Assembly (NCBI RefSeq): GCF_008033235.1
Contig: NZ_CP042432.1
Coordinates: forward strand, 3,906,001-3,970,000
From: Anseongella ginsenosidimutans
GTDB lineage: Bacteria > Bacteroidota > Bacteroidia > Sphingobacteriales > Sphingobacteriaceae
Direction of reading: 5' to 3'
Length of the DNA stretch: 64,000 nucleotides
Numbering within the stretch: the first letter of the stretch is position 1; every line of letters starts with the position of its first letter. Of the stretch, positions 31,101 through 38,989 are shown one piece after another. The position numbers and the translations under genes were made by a program. The notes beneath the pieces were generated by a model that was not told the DNA's origin, made no database searches, and saw only the letters and a program-made list of their open reading frames with translations.

Positions 31101-31308
31101 CACCCGGCAGAAGCCCCACCGAATCGCTTACCGTTCCCTTGATCTCAATACCTGCAGAATCCACGGCCGCCTCCCTGACTGCTCCTGCAGACAGTATTTC
31201 GTATTTGCTTGCCTCCACAGCAGTCGCATTAAAGCTGTAAATACCGCTGACGAGTAAAACAAAAAGAAAATAGCCGCCGAAATGAATTCTTAGTATTTTT
31301 CTTTTCAT
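28126..31308 (-). CDS. SusC/RagA TonB-linked outer-membrane transporter (second locus)
   Basis: I use the ATG at 31308 (MKRKILRIHFGGYF, 1060 residues), since the longer frame adds nine residues ahead of a normal signal peptide. A carboxypeptidase-like domain (IKGTVSDSVGLLPGVAISVKG) precedes the plug (EEVVVVAFGEQKKEDVIGAV, PLILIDGIEV, ILKDATATSLYGARGANGVI). The barrel runs to the terminal VLNLGVHVTL. It imports a glycan bound by the partner SusD. A -7-like TACATTTG lies 25 bp upstream. The divergent AraC-type gene is the likely regulator. Confidence 0.95.
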   Translation of the reverse strand: MKRKILRIHFGGYFLFVLLVSGIYSFNATAVEASKYEILSAGAVREAAVDSAGIEIKGTVSDSVGLLPGVAISVKGSPNIGTATDQNGKFILEIPDKNATLLFELIGYTTLEVPVMGRPELQVQLKINTAALEEVVVVAFGEQKKEDVIGAVTTVNPSDLKIPSSNLTTALAGQISGMIAYQRSGEPGADNADFFIRGVTTFGYKKDPLILIDGIEVSSTELARLQPDNIASFSILKDATATSLYGARGANGVILITTKEGKEGKISISMRLENSISAPTRNIELADPITYMEMGNEAVLTRNALAPQPYLQSKIDRTAAGGNPYVYPATDWQDALFKDYTLNQRFNMNASGGGKVARYYLAGTFNQDNGVLKVDGRNNFNSNVNLKTYGLRSNINIDMTKTTEVVVRLSGNFDDYIGPINGGSDVYHQVMHTNPVLFPAFYEADEAHSHIEHVLFGNFGTDANYVNPYANLVKGYKEYSRSQLHAQFEVEQDFSFIAKGLKGGAIFNTSRYSYFDVTRQYVPFYYTIGGYDRFTDSYQLAGLNETEGEEYLDWVGGAKDIESTTYLQASLTYQRLFTEKHDLSAMLIGIIRNRLSGNAGDLQRSLPFRNAGISGRATYSYDSRYYAEFNFGYNGSERFHKSQRFGFFPSAGVAWNISNEKFWEPVRPVISLLKIRATYGLVGNDAIGSEYDRFFYLSNVDMESADRDATFGTLNGYHRTGVDVSRYSNRNITWEEAKKTNIGIELEIKDKFTLEADYFHEYRSNILMDRESIPETMGLSAVVRANVGEAASQGIDGSFTYSNFFRDDFWLKVRGNFTLAASEFKVYEEPQYEEAYRSRVGYPLSQYWGYIAERLFVDDEETFNSPRQNFGTYGGGDIKYRDVNGDGQITERDQVAMGHPTDPEIIYGFGFSTGFKRFDLSCFFQGSARSSFWIDAEATSPFNNETQLLKAYADSYWSEENRNSYALWPRLSPTVNENNVQRSNWFMRDGDFLRLKSVELGYTLPERAMERIGISNARFYLNGTNLFVISKFKLWDVEMGGYGLGYPVQRVLNLGVHVTL

Positions 31309-31332
31309 AAAAATTGGACTTAAGTTTAGCGC

Positions 31333-31340
31333 CAAATGTA
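31333..31340 (-). promoter_or_regulatory. candidate -7 element for the second SusC operon
   Basis: TACATTTG on the minus strand matches the Bacteroidota -7 consensus TAnnTTTG at all fixed positions and lies 24 bases before the ATG. No TTTG is found 19-21 bases further upstream, so an activator such as the divergent AraC protein may be needed. Weak evidence alone. Confidence 0.3.
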
Positions 31341-31448
31341 TCTTATATTACACCGGGGCGCCTACACATTTCTTACTGTACGCCAATACAATTTTGACCG
31401 ATATTATCCCATAATCATTTATTTTAATTATAATCGTATAGAAAAAGG

Positions 31449-32327
31449 ATGATCGGAATGAAAGCAATTCTCCAGAAAGTGCCGGTATCACCGGATTCTT
31501 CTTTTGCCGTGCAGGAATTCAGGTCATCTTATTTTGATGTTCCCTGGCATTTCCATCCTGAATATGAACTGGTACTGGTAATCAAAAGCGAGGGAAAACG
31601 GTTCGTGGGTGACCATATAGCGAACTTCGCGCCGGGAGACCTTGTCCTGTTAGGCTCCAATCTTCCTCACTGGTACAGAAATGACGCGGCCTATTATCAA
31701 AACGACCCGAACCTGGAAGCGGTATCAATCGTTGTCCAGTTTACGAGAGGCTTTATCGGCGATGCTTTTCTTCAGAGCCCGGAAGCGCAAAAGATCAGGC
31801 AGTTATTTGACAGGGCCGCAATGGGCCTGGAGATCGGCGGGGAAGCCCGGGACCGGGTCAGCTCCATGATGAAGGAATTTCATTCCCTGGAAGGAATGAA
31901 CAAGTTGCTTCAGCTATTGACCATCCTGAACCACCTGGCCAGCTCCGGCGAATGCAGCGCCCTTTCCCATCAGCAGCTGACGAAGCTGAATATTGAAGAT
32001 TCAAAACGTATCAATAAAATTTATGAATATGTCATGCAGCACTTTACGGAACCTATTTCTACTGAAGACGTGTCAAACCAGGTAAATATGTGTTCGGCGG
32101 CATTTTGCCGCTATTTTAAAAAAAGAACACAGAAAACATTTATTACTTTCTTAAACGAGATCAGAGTTGGCCATGCCTGCAGGCTGCTCGCTAATCACGA
32201 CCTTCATATTACGGAAATTTGCTACAAAAGCGGATATAACAATGTATCTCATTTTAACAGGCAGTTCAAAGCCCTTAAAAACATGACCCCTCAGGCTTTC
32301 CGCAAGCACCACTTCAATAATTTCTGA
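31449..32327 (+). CDS. AraC family regulator with cupin-type sensor domain
   Basis: A 292-residue protein; a second ATG at 31458 is also possible. The N-terminal half is a small cupin (FDVPWHFHPEYELVLVIKSEGKRFVGDH, PGDLVLLGSNLPHWY), which binds a sugar or similar ligand in related regulators. The C-terminal 100 residues hold two AraC helix-turn-helix units (EDVSNQVNMCSAAFCRYFKKRT and ITEICYKSGYNNVSHFNRQFKALKNMTPQAFRK). It is divergent from the second SusC operon across 140 bp and is its likely activator. Confidence 0.92.
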   Translation: MIGMKAILQKVPVSPDSSFAVQEFRSSYFDVPWHFHPEYELVLVIKSEGKRFVGDHIANFAPGDLVLLGSNLPHWYRNDAAYYQNDPNLEAVSIVVQFTRGFIGDAFLQSPEAQKIRQLFDRAAMGLEIGGEARDRVSSMMKEFHSLEGMNKLLQLLTILNHLASSGECSALSHQQLTKLNIEDSKRINKIYEYVMQHFTEPISTEDVSNQVNMCSAAFCRYFKKRTQKTFITFLNEIRVGHACRLLANHDLHITEICYKSGYNNVSHFNRQFKALKNMTPQAFRKHHFNNF

Positions 32328-32330
32328 AAG

Positions 32331-32462
32331 CTAATCCGGCAACTCTCTGAAGGCTACATTCCGGTAAAAAACTTCGGCATATTCTGATTGCAGCAGGATT
32401 TTGCCGCTTACCGAATCGATATGAATACGGGTATTGGGAGGGATCCTGTTCTGATGAGAGAT
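32331..32462 (-). pseudogene. remnant of a DUF1080 (3-keto-disaccharide hydrolase-like) C terminus
   Basis: The minus strand here reads 43 codons ending NTRIHIDSVSGKILLQSEYAEVFYRNVAFRELPD and a stop. The pattern G-x-I-x-LQSE-x-x-EVFYRNV-x-x-REL is the usual tail of DUF1080-family exported proteins. No start or upstream body of such a gene remains: the coding sequence beyond belongs to the PaiB-like gene on the other strand. I read it as the leftover 3' end of a gene removed by deletion or rearrangement. Confidence 0.55.
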
Positions 32463-32511
32463 TTGAAAGACGAAAAATGTTTGTATTTTTAAGCTGATTC
32501 CCTCTTACAAA

Positions 32512-33138
32512 ATGTACATCCCGCAGGGCAATTTGGCAACAGATACAGGCGAAATAACCGCATTCATGCAGCGGTTCAGTTTTGCCGCAATTATTACGGC
32601 CAGGAATGGGCTTCCCCTGGCAACGCATTTACCTTTTGTTGTCGTGACAAATGGCAACGACATTCTGTTAAGGTCACATTTTGCCAGGGCAAACAGCCAG
32701 TGGCAGGAAATTCAGGATAACAAAGAAGTATTGGTGATTTTTTCGGAACCGCATGCCTATATTTCCCCTAAGCATTACGAAAAGGAATTAAATGTCCCTA
32801 CCTGGAATTACATCGCCGTGCATGCTTATGGCCAGGGCCGCATAATCAGTGAAACAGCAGCGGCATTCGCCTTGCTGGAGCAAACAATCAATACTTACGA
32901 GGCCGAATATAAACGCCAATGGGACAGCTTACCATCCGATTATCGCTTAAGAATGTTAAAGGGAATTGTAGCTTTTGAAATTGCCGTTACGGACCTGCAG
33001 GCCAAGAAGAAATTGAGTCAGAACAAAACGGAGAACGAACAGCGGCGGATTATTGACAGCTTAGCGAAGAGCGGGCGGGATAATGAACAGCAAATTGCGC
33101 AATATATGCAGGAAAACCTGAAGGGCCGGCACGTATGA
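32512..33138 (+). CDS. PaiB-like FMN-binding regulator family protein
   Basis: A 208-residue protein starting MYIPQGNLATDTGEITAFMQ, the usual PaiB opening. The split-barrel flavin-binding domain has FAAIITARNGLPLATHLPFVV, LLRSHFARANSQW, EVLVIFSEPHAYISPKHYEKELNVPTWNYIAVHAYG and LKGIVAFEIAVTDLQAKKKLSQNK. The family is called a negative transcriptional regulator from Bacillus PaiB, but many members may be flavin- or heme-binding enzymes. Its last four bases overlap the next gene (ATGA), so the two are coupled. Confidence 0.9.
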   Translation: MYIPQGNLATDTGEITAFMQRFSFAAIITARNGLPLATHLPFVVVTNGNDILLRSHFARANSQWQEIQDNKEVLVIFSEPHAYISPKHYEKELNVPTWNYIAVHAYGQGRIISETAAAFALLEQTINTYEAEYKRQWDSLPSDYRLRMLKGIVAFEIAVTDLQAKKKLSQNKTENEQRRIIDSLAKSGRDNEQQIAQYMQENLKGRHV

Positions 33139-33584
33139 TGTCAAAAACGAAAACGATAATACTTACTGGTCTTTTAGCCGGCACGCTGGATATTTTGTGC
33201 GCTATTTTCATTTTGGCAAATGGAAATGCAGAAGGCGTATTCCGTTTCATTGCACAGGGAGCTTTCGGGCCAGCCGCTTATGAAGGCGGAGCCGGGATGA
33301 TCTTTTTCGGGGGCCTGTTCCATTACCTGATCGCTTTTTCATTTACCCTGGCCTATTTTATCCTTTCACCGCATATCTTTTTCCTTAGAAAACGCCCGGT
33401 TGCCGGCGGCTTGCTTTATGGGATATTCGTCTGGTGTTTTATGAATTATATCGTACTGCCGCTTAGCCTGAATCCTCCGGGCGCATTTAGGATAGAGGCC
33501 GCCTATAAAAACATCCTGATTTTGATGTTTGCCGTTGGTTTGCCGATTGCGCTGATGGCCCATAAGTATTACCGTTCGCGATAG
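33135..33584 (+). CDS. small four-helix inner-membrane protein of unknown function
   Basis: A 149-residue protein with about four membrane segments (TIILTGLLAGTLDILCAIFIL, MIFFGGLFHYLIAFSFTLAYF, VAGGLLYGIFVWCFMNYIVLPL, NILILMFAVGLPIALMAH). The GxxAGTLD start and the conserved-looking FGGLFHYLIAF resemble YagU-like or DUF1440-like membrane proteins, but I cannot assign a family with certainty. It overlaps the PaiB-like gene by four bases, so both are probably made together. Confidence 0.72.
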   Translation: MMSKTKTIILTGLLAGTLDILCAIFILANGNAEGVFRFIAQGAFGPAAYEGGAGMIFFGGLFHYLIAFSFTLAYFILSPHIFFLRKRPVAGGLLYGIFVWCFMNYIVLPLSLNPPGAFRIEAAYKNILILMFAVGLPIALMAHKYYRSR

Positions 33585-33612
33585 CTCCGGAATCCTGGGT
33601 TCTCCAACAAAA

Positions 33613-33658
33613 TTTGCCTTTCCGAAAAATAGATCCTATATTTGACTGACCGGTCGGT
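33613..33658 (+). promoter_or_regulatory. Bacteroidota promoter with TetR-like operator for the monooxygenase gene
   Basis: TTTG at 33613-33616, a spacer of exactly 20 bases and TATATTTG at 33637-33644 give a full match to the Bacteroidota primary-sigma promoter. Directly after it, ACTGACC-GGTCGGT (33645-33658) is a palindrome with one mismatch, covering the expected transcription start. This is the usual position for a TetR-family repressor. The start codon is 43 bases further on. Confidence 0.7.
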
Positions 33659-33701
33659 TTGTTTGTAGTTTGCGTATCCTGGCCGGTTCAACTCCTGTAA
33701 T

Positions 33702-34955
33702 ATGTTAAAGCAGACAACTCTTAGCCAGCAATATGAACAAGCACGTGACGACAGTCTCCGGGTACTGATCGTTGGCGCCGGTATCGCCGGCATAACGGCA
33801 GCACAGATGCTGCGAAAAGACGGCCGGCACCCGGTTCTCATTGAACGAAATACTGGCAATACCCACCCCGGTTATATGCTGGCGCTCATGCCGATGGCGG
33901 ATGCGGTATTGGATGACCTGGAGGTTCGGGCGCAATACCGTGAGCGAAGCGTGGCATTAAGCCGCTACCGGGTTCACACGCATAAAGGCAAGCTGATCCG
34001 GGAAGATTCCATGGCGGAAATATTGGATCGTTACGGTGACTATCGCGGTATCTCCCGGGGCGAATTACTGGAAGTGTTGACGACCGAAGGATGTGACGTA
34101 GCTTTTAATACAACCGTAACCGCCATACAAGAGTCTGATGGCGTATCCAATGTGCTACTTAAAACGGGTGATACTTTTCAGGAGCTGAAATTTGATATCG
34201 TCATCATCGCCGACGGCATTCATTCCTCCACGCGCAGTCTGGTACTGGGCGAACGTAAAATAAATACCGTGGATACCAAATGGGGCGGCTGGGTAGTCTG
34301 GGCGCCGGAAGATGCCGATAAGGACCTTGGCGAAGAACTCTGGGGAGCGGGTTTTTTCTTAGGCGTTTACCCGGTCAAAGGCAATCTGGGCGTTTTTCTG
34401 GGAGGCCCCCGCAAGGATACACAAGCCGGCCCTGGCCCCTTTGTCGGGGAAGTCCGGAAAAAGTTGTCCACGATCTCTCCCCGCGCCGAAAGCTGTTTGC
34501 AAGCTGTCACTAAAGCATCCGATCCGTATTATTGGCCGTTGAACGATTGCCGGTGTCCTCAATGGGCTTTCAGCCGTACCATCCTCCTCGGCGATGCTGC
34601 GGCGGGCTTTTTGCCTACTGCAGGCATCGGGGCAGGTATGGCGATGGAATCCGCATGGGTGCTTACACGTATGCTGCGACATGCTACCGGGGAAAATGTA
34701 AGAACGCTTCTTCGGGCATATGAAGAATCGCAGCGTCCAAGAGTGGAGGCGGCCCAGGGGAATTCCCGCGGCCTGGCAAAGATGATGTTTCACCGGAGCA
34801 AGGCGCTGGCCATCCTGCGCGAGCTGATGTTGCGGCTGGTCAGCGTGGAAGCGGCCATCAGGCCCATCCGGAAACTGGTTGCCAGTAAGCCGGATCCTGA
34901 CCGCATAGCAGCAAATTGCCTCAGTGGGCAGCAATTCCAGCATTCAGCCAGATAA
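33702..34955 (+). CDS. FAD-dependent monooxygenase (UbiH/PHBH-like)
   Basis: A 417-residue flavoprotein. The FAD-binding Rossmann motif is RVLIVGAGIAGITAAQMLRKDGRHPVLIER at 20-50, the middle motif is FDIVIIADGIHSSTRSLVLG, and the second FAD contact is RTILLGDAAAGFLPTAGIGAGMAMESAWVLTRML near 290-325. The family hydroxylates aromatic or polyketide-like compounds; some members inactivate tetracycline or rifamycin, but nothing here fixes the substrate. It has its own promoter with a palindromic operator but no adjacent TetR gene. Its last 35 bases overlap the 3' end of the opposite-strand alginate-lyase-like gene. Confidence 0.9.
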   Translation: MLKQTTLSQQYEQARDDSLRVLIVGAGIAGITAAQMLRKDGRHPVLIERNTGNTHPGYMLALMPMADAVLDDLEVRAQYRERSVALSRYRVHTHKGKLIREDSMAEILDRYGDYRGISRGELLEVLTTEGCDVAFNTTVTAIQESDGVSNVLLKTGDTFQELKFDIVIIADGIHSSTRSLVLGERKINTVDTKWGGWVVWAPEDADKDLGEELWGAGFFLGVYPVKGNLGVFLGGPRKDTQAGPGPFVGEVRKKLSTISPRAESCLQAVTKASDPYYWPLNDCRCPQWAFSRTILLGDAAAGFLPTAGIGAGMAMESAWVLTRMLRHATGENVRTLLRAYEESQRPRVEAAQGNSRGLAKMMFHRSKALAILRELMLRLVSVEAAIRPIRKLVASKPDPDRIAANCLSGQQFQHSAR

Positions 34956-36132
34956 GGGGATGCCTCACGGGCAGATTGCGGATCACTTCTTCCACTTCCG
35001 GTGAATGATCCAGCGATTTCCAGGTCTCCAGCCAGCGCCGGTTGTCAAATGCTGCCGCCCCGAAGGCCAGGAAAGGGTGCGCTACCGGCCAATGGTCCCA
35101 GTACATCACATCGGGCGGATAAGGCCAGGCAGATTTATCTGCCACGTAGGGATAAAGGAATCCGATCCCTTTTTTAATGGAACGGCCGTCCGCCGTTTGG
35201 TATTCCCATAGATTGTCCTCCGGAACCGATAATATCTGGCAGATCATGGTCATGGCATCCAGGTTGAAAAGCGAATAACCATAGGGCTTTGTCCGGTCCA
35301 GCTCCCGCGGAAAGCTGCCGTCGGCGCCCATCTGATCCGGCAGGAGTACGTTTTTGTAGCGCTCACGGCAAAACTCCATTACTTCCCGGTTTCCCGTCAG
35401 TTTGGCAAAGGAAGCTACCTGCATGACCCAGCAGGTGCCGTGATTGTTTTCGGCTTCCATTTCATCCTTTCCATAAGGATGGCTGGTAAGCCAGTTAATA
35501 TATTCCTCGAACCAGCCTTTTATACCAGCAAGCGCCTTTTTATCAAATGCAGCCGAACTTTGCATGGCCAGGACACCCTGGGCCACTTCCATCAGGTGAA
35601 TGGTATCGATAATGCCTATCCCCCTTCCTGTAACCCTTCCTTTGATAGCCTGGGCGTATAACAGGTTCGGGTTCATCAAGGTTTCGGGATTGGTAAACCA
35701 GGCTTGAAGGTGCAGCAAGGCATGTTTTACATATCTTTCTTCGCCGGTAAGCCGGTAGGCGGATGCCAGCGCCCCGATGATCCGGCTGAAACGGATCATT
35801 GCATGCCGGTGTGCCACGAAATTATCAGGGTTGGTCATGCCGTCGCGGCGGATATAGGGACCATCCGGGTTCTCCGGATCAGGCCACCAGTAATCCCCTT
35901 CTGAATAAAAATCGTGCTTCCCGCCGGCGCTGCGCACCGAAACATTCGCGGTTACGGTTGCCGGCTCCTGCTCCAGCGCCCAGGCGGCTTCCTGTATAAC
36001 CTGCTCCCGGAGTACGTCCTCCATTTCTTTTTCGAATGCCGCCGCTATCTCCGGTTGCTGAGCCCTCGTTTGCACACAGCTTGCGATATGGAGTACAAGA
36101 AAAAAAAGTAAAGCCTGCAGACCTCTCGTCAT
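34921..36132 (-). CDS. alginate-lyase-like (PL5-type fold) exported protein
   Basis: I start at the ATG at 36132 (403 residues), 4 bp after the GH31 stop; the longer frame from 36153 would overlap that gene. A signal peptide (LQALLFFLVLHIASCVQTRAQ) is followed by the alginate_lyase domain: GKHDFYSEGDYWWPDPENPDGPYIRRDGM, TGEERYVKHALLHLQAWF, EAENNHGTCWVMQVASFAKLTG and GSFPRELDRTKPYGYSLFNLDAM. The NNHG and Arg/Tyr pattern fits the catalytic cleft of this (alpha/alpha) fold. The true substrate may be another uronic-acid polymer. It forms an operon with the GH31 gene. Confidence 0.87.
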   Translation of the reverse strand: MTRGLQALLFFLVLHIASCVQTRAQQPEIAAAFEKEMEDVLREQVIQEAAWALEQEPATVTANVSVRSAGGKHDFYSEGDYWWPDPENPDGPYIRRDGMTNPDNFVAHRHAMIRFSRIIGALASAYRLTGEERYVKHALLHLQAWFTNPETLMNPNLLYAQAIKGRVTGRGIGIIDTIHLMEVAQGVLAMQSSAAFDKKALAGIKGWFEEYINWLTSHPYGKDEMEAENNHGTCWVMQVASFAKLTGNREVMEFCRERYKNVLLPDQMGADGSFPRELDRTKPYGYSLFNLDAMTMICQILSVPEDNLWEYQTADGRSIKKGIGFLYPYVADKSAWPYPPDVMYWDHWPVAHPFLAFGAAAFDNRRWLETWKSLDHSPEVEEVIRNLPVRHPLIWLNAGIAAH

Positions 36133-36136
36133 GGAA

Positions 36137-38298
36137 TTATCTGAGCTCATCATCCTCCGTCATAAATGTAAAACTTACCTTCCCCACGGTGTTCGGCTTT
36201 CCGGCCTCTGCGGCTGAAATGCGCCCCTCCCATTCCTTTCCGTTATTCTTTTCCACGATTATTTCCCGGAAGGAATATTCGCCTCTTTCATAATCATAGC
36301 TAACCCCGTCATCATCATACAGCATATACCGCCCCGGTTTTTCACCATAATGGCGTATTTCCAGGTCGGTCTTTTCGCCCTGGGCAGGCGCATGGAGCAG
36401 GGGCGGCATCAGGGGAATGATCCCTCCGTCCTTTACAAAAACCGGGATCTTATCCAGTCCGGGACTAACAGTGATCACTTCTCCCCCGCCAACGTATTCC
36501 CCCGTATAGAAATCATACCATTTGCCCCGCGGAAGAATCACTTTGCGGCTTTTCTCCCCCGCAAACATCGGGGCTACCAGCAGGTATTCTCCTGCCATGT
36601 ACTGGTCCTTTACTTCCCGGGTAAAGGCTTCTTCATATGGATTTTCTTCCAGGCTGCTGCTTTGTACCACGCTTTCGGGCCCTGCGGCAAAGCCCTCTTC
36701 CAGGTTCATCGCCCGGAAGGGAGGAATGCCCTGGAAATGATATTTGGCAAATTCGCTGTACCAGTAAGGCATCATCCGCATTCGCAGCAGCGCCATTTCC
36801 TTTACGGCCGGGGCCACTCCCGGGAAAGACCAGGGCTGGGTGCCGCTGGACCAGGCATTGATCATTGCCATGGGTGAAAAGACTACTGACTGAATCCTGC
36901 GAAGCCATTCTTCTCCTGTTTCCGAAGCGCGGACTTCCGGCGTCCACAGCACTCCGGCAAAGCTGCTGTTGATCAGCGCTGTAATAAAATCGCGATGATC
37001 ATAATAATCGTTGTACAGGACATAGGGAAAACGTACCCCTCCCCCGTTCGACGCCCTTACCAGGCCAAAAGTCCGCGTGTTTCGCTGCCGGAACATTTCC
37101 GTGCTGTAACGCTGCATGAGGAGTCCGTAGGTCTGGCGCATCTGCTCCGCGGTATGACCGGAAGGGAAAGTAGCCACATCCGGCCAGAGCCATTTGTCAT
37201 AGCCGTCCACTTCATCGATCTTATAACCACTCACCCCTATATCCGCCTGGTCTTTTTTGAGCTGTGAAAAAAATATCCTTCTGGCCTCCGGAATCGTGAA
37301 ATCGGGTACTGTCCCCGCCCAAACGGTATGCGATCCGGTATACCGGGCTATGGAGTCCGCAATGGGAGATGCAGGGGATACATAGGGATTGATCCATAGA
37401 TTTAAACGGATCCCTTTTCCAGCATGTCCATCACAAATTCGCCCGGTTCGGGAAAGCGGCCTTTATCCCACTCGAATGTGCCGGGGTAGGACTTGCTCTG
37501 CCACCCGGGTTCCAGGCCGATAAAATCCAGGGGATATCCTTTTCGGGCAAAAGCGTCCGCTTCCTTTTTTACATCTTCCGCAGTTGACAAGCGGTGTACG
37601 CGCTGGGTAAATCCCAGCCCCCAGCGCGGCGGCAGGCATCCCCCGCCATTGAACAGGTTAAACCTCCTTACGGCATCCAGGGAACCCGGTCCTCCGAACA
37701 CATAGATCTCTGCTCCTTCCGCCGGGACGAGCATTTCAACCGCGTCAGAATAAGGGCGGGGTGTCCAGTTCTCGTCCGTATTGCGATCCCTTGCGACGGG
37801 AGGATTTTTGCTCTCTTTTCGTACCGCGGTTCCCGCGTACACATCAATATAGCGGGCGGAATTAATAAATACCCCGTACCCTCTGGAAGAAACATAAAAA
37901 GGCGTAGGCGCATGCGTTCTTCCGTTGTCCTCCCCATCGTAATGGTCAACATGGAGCCGGAGTATCCTCCCCCGCTGCTGTACCGTCTGGAAATGAAGGC
38001 CGAAACCATAGATCTGTTCCTTCTTCTCCAGGGGAAAACGCAGGTAGGTTTTCCCGTCAATTATTTCCGCGGATATTTCGCGTTCAGAAAAAGGAAATTC
38101 CGCCGTTCCCATTGCCGCCAGGGCCTCCTTTCCCGGTTCGGAGCCGGAGGCTTCCAGCAAATCGTATGTTTCCGGTTCCCCGACAGCCGCCTTCCATATC
38201 CCTGGTTCAATTTCTGTCCATACGGGCGCTTGTGCGTTTACAGAAAGGGCCAGGCTGATAAAGAGAAGGAAGAAGAGTGCGTTTGTTAGTTTAGTCAT
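36137..38298 (-). CDS. GH31 alpha-glucosidase/alpha-xylosidase-type hydrolase, frameshifted as read
   Basis: The frame from 38298 has a signal peptide (LFFLLFISLALSVNAQ), the N-terminal beta-sandwich (KKEQIYGFGLHFQTVQQRG, YGVFINSARYIDVY) and the start of the barrel, then stops at MLEKGSV. Adding one base to the CCC run at 37412-37414 continues it as MLEKGIRLNLWINPYVSP and on to the C-terminal half, about 720 residues. The likely nucleophile Asp is in GVSGYKIDEVDGYD, and YNDYYDHRDFITALINSSFAGVLWTPEVR is the acid/base region. A DUF5110-like end has GRYMLYDDDGVSYDYERG. An exported exo-alpha-glycosidase, first in a two-gene operon with the alginate-lyase-like gene. Confidence 0.92.
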
Positions 38299-38428
38299 TA
38301 TCTATCACGTGTTCGATTCTTTTATCGGGGATAAACCAAATTATGGCAACCAATAAAGTAAAGGTAGACATTACAATAAATAATTCTGTTGTTTTTTGAC
38401 AGCAGGCTTAGTAGCTTTACAGGACTAA

Positions 38429-38989
38429 ATGGATCCTAACACGCCGTATAAGGAGCAGGAGCTTGTAGAAGGACTGTTGCAGAAGAAACGATCGGCAGCG
38501 GAAATACTGTATGACAGGTACGGTAAATCTTTATATGGAATTATCCTGAATATTGTCCGGGAAGAAGAAATAGCCGAAGACCTGCTGCAGGAGGCGCTCA
38601 TGAAAATATGGGGATCTATTCAAACATATGACAGAAATAAGGGTACGCTGTTCACCTGGATGTTAAATATCAGCCGTAACCTGGCTATTGATAAGGTGCG
38701 CTCCAAAAACTTTCGCAACGATCATCAAAACCGTCCGCTTGAAAGTGCCGTACATAGCATTGATTTACAAAGAACTAACCTTCCTTTTACAGAGAGCATA
38801 GGGTTGAAGGAATTAGTAAGCACATTGAGAACGGAACACCAGGAAGTCATTAATCTGGTATATTTCCAGGGGTACACCCAGGCGGAGGCGGCGAAAGAGC
38901 TGGACATACCGCTTGGGACGGCGAAAACGCACCTGAGAAATGGGATCTTGTCGCTCAGAAAACTATTTAATGTGGATCACCGGAAATAA
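38429..38989 (+). CDS. ECF-type RNA polymerase sigma factor
   Basis: A 186-residue sigma factor. Region 2 has LYDRYGKSLYGIILNIVREEEIAEDLLQEALMKIW and TLFTWMLNISRNLAIDKVRS; region 4 has VINLVYFQGYTQAEAAKELDIPLGTAKTHLRNGILSLRKLF. The GTxKTxLxxGxxxLR ending is typical of the SigK/RpoE-like group paired with RskA-type anti-sigma factors. Its stop codon directly abuts the start of the anti-sigma gene, so the two are translated as a pair. It is divergent from the GH31 operon across 130 bp. Confidence 0.95.
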   Translation: MDPNTPYKEQELVEGLLQKKRSAAEILYDRYGKSLYGIILNIVREEEIAEDLLQEALMKIWGSIQTYDRNKGTLFTWMLNISRNLAIDKVRSKNFRNDHQNRPLESAVHSIDLQRTNLPFTESIGLKELVSTLRTEHQEVINLVYFQGYTQAEAAKELDIPLGTAKTHLRNGILSLRKLFNVDHRK

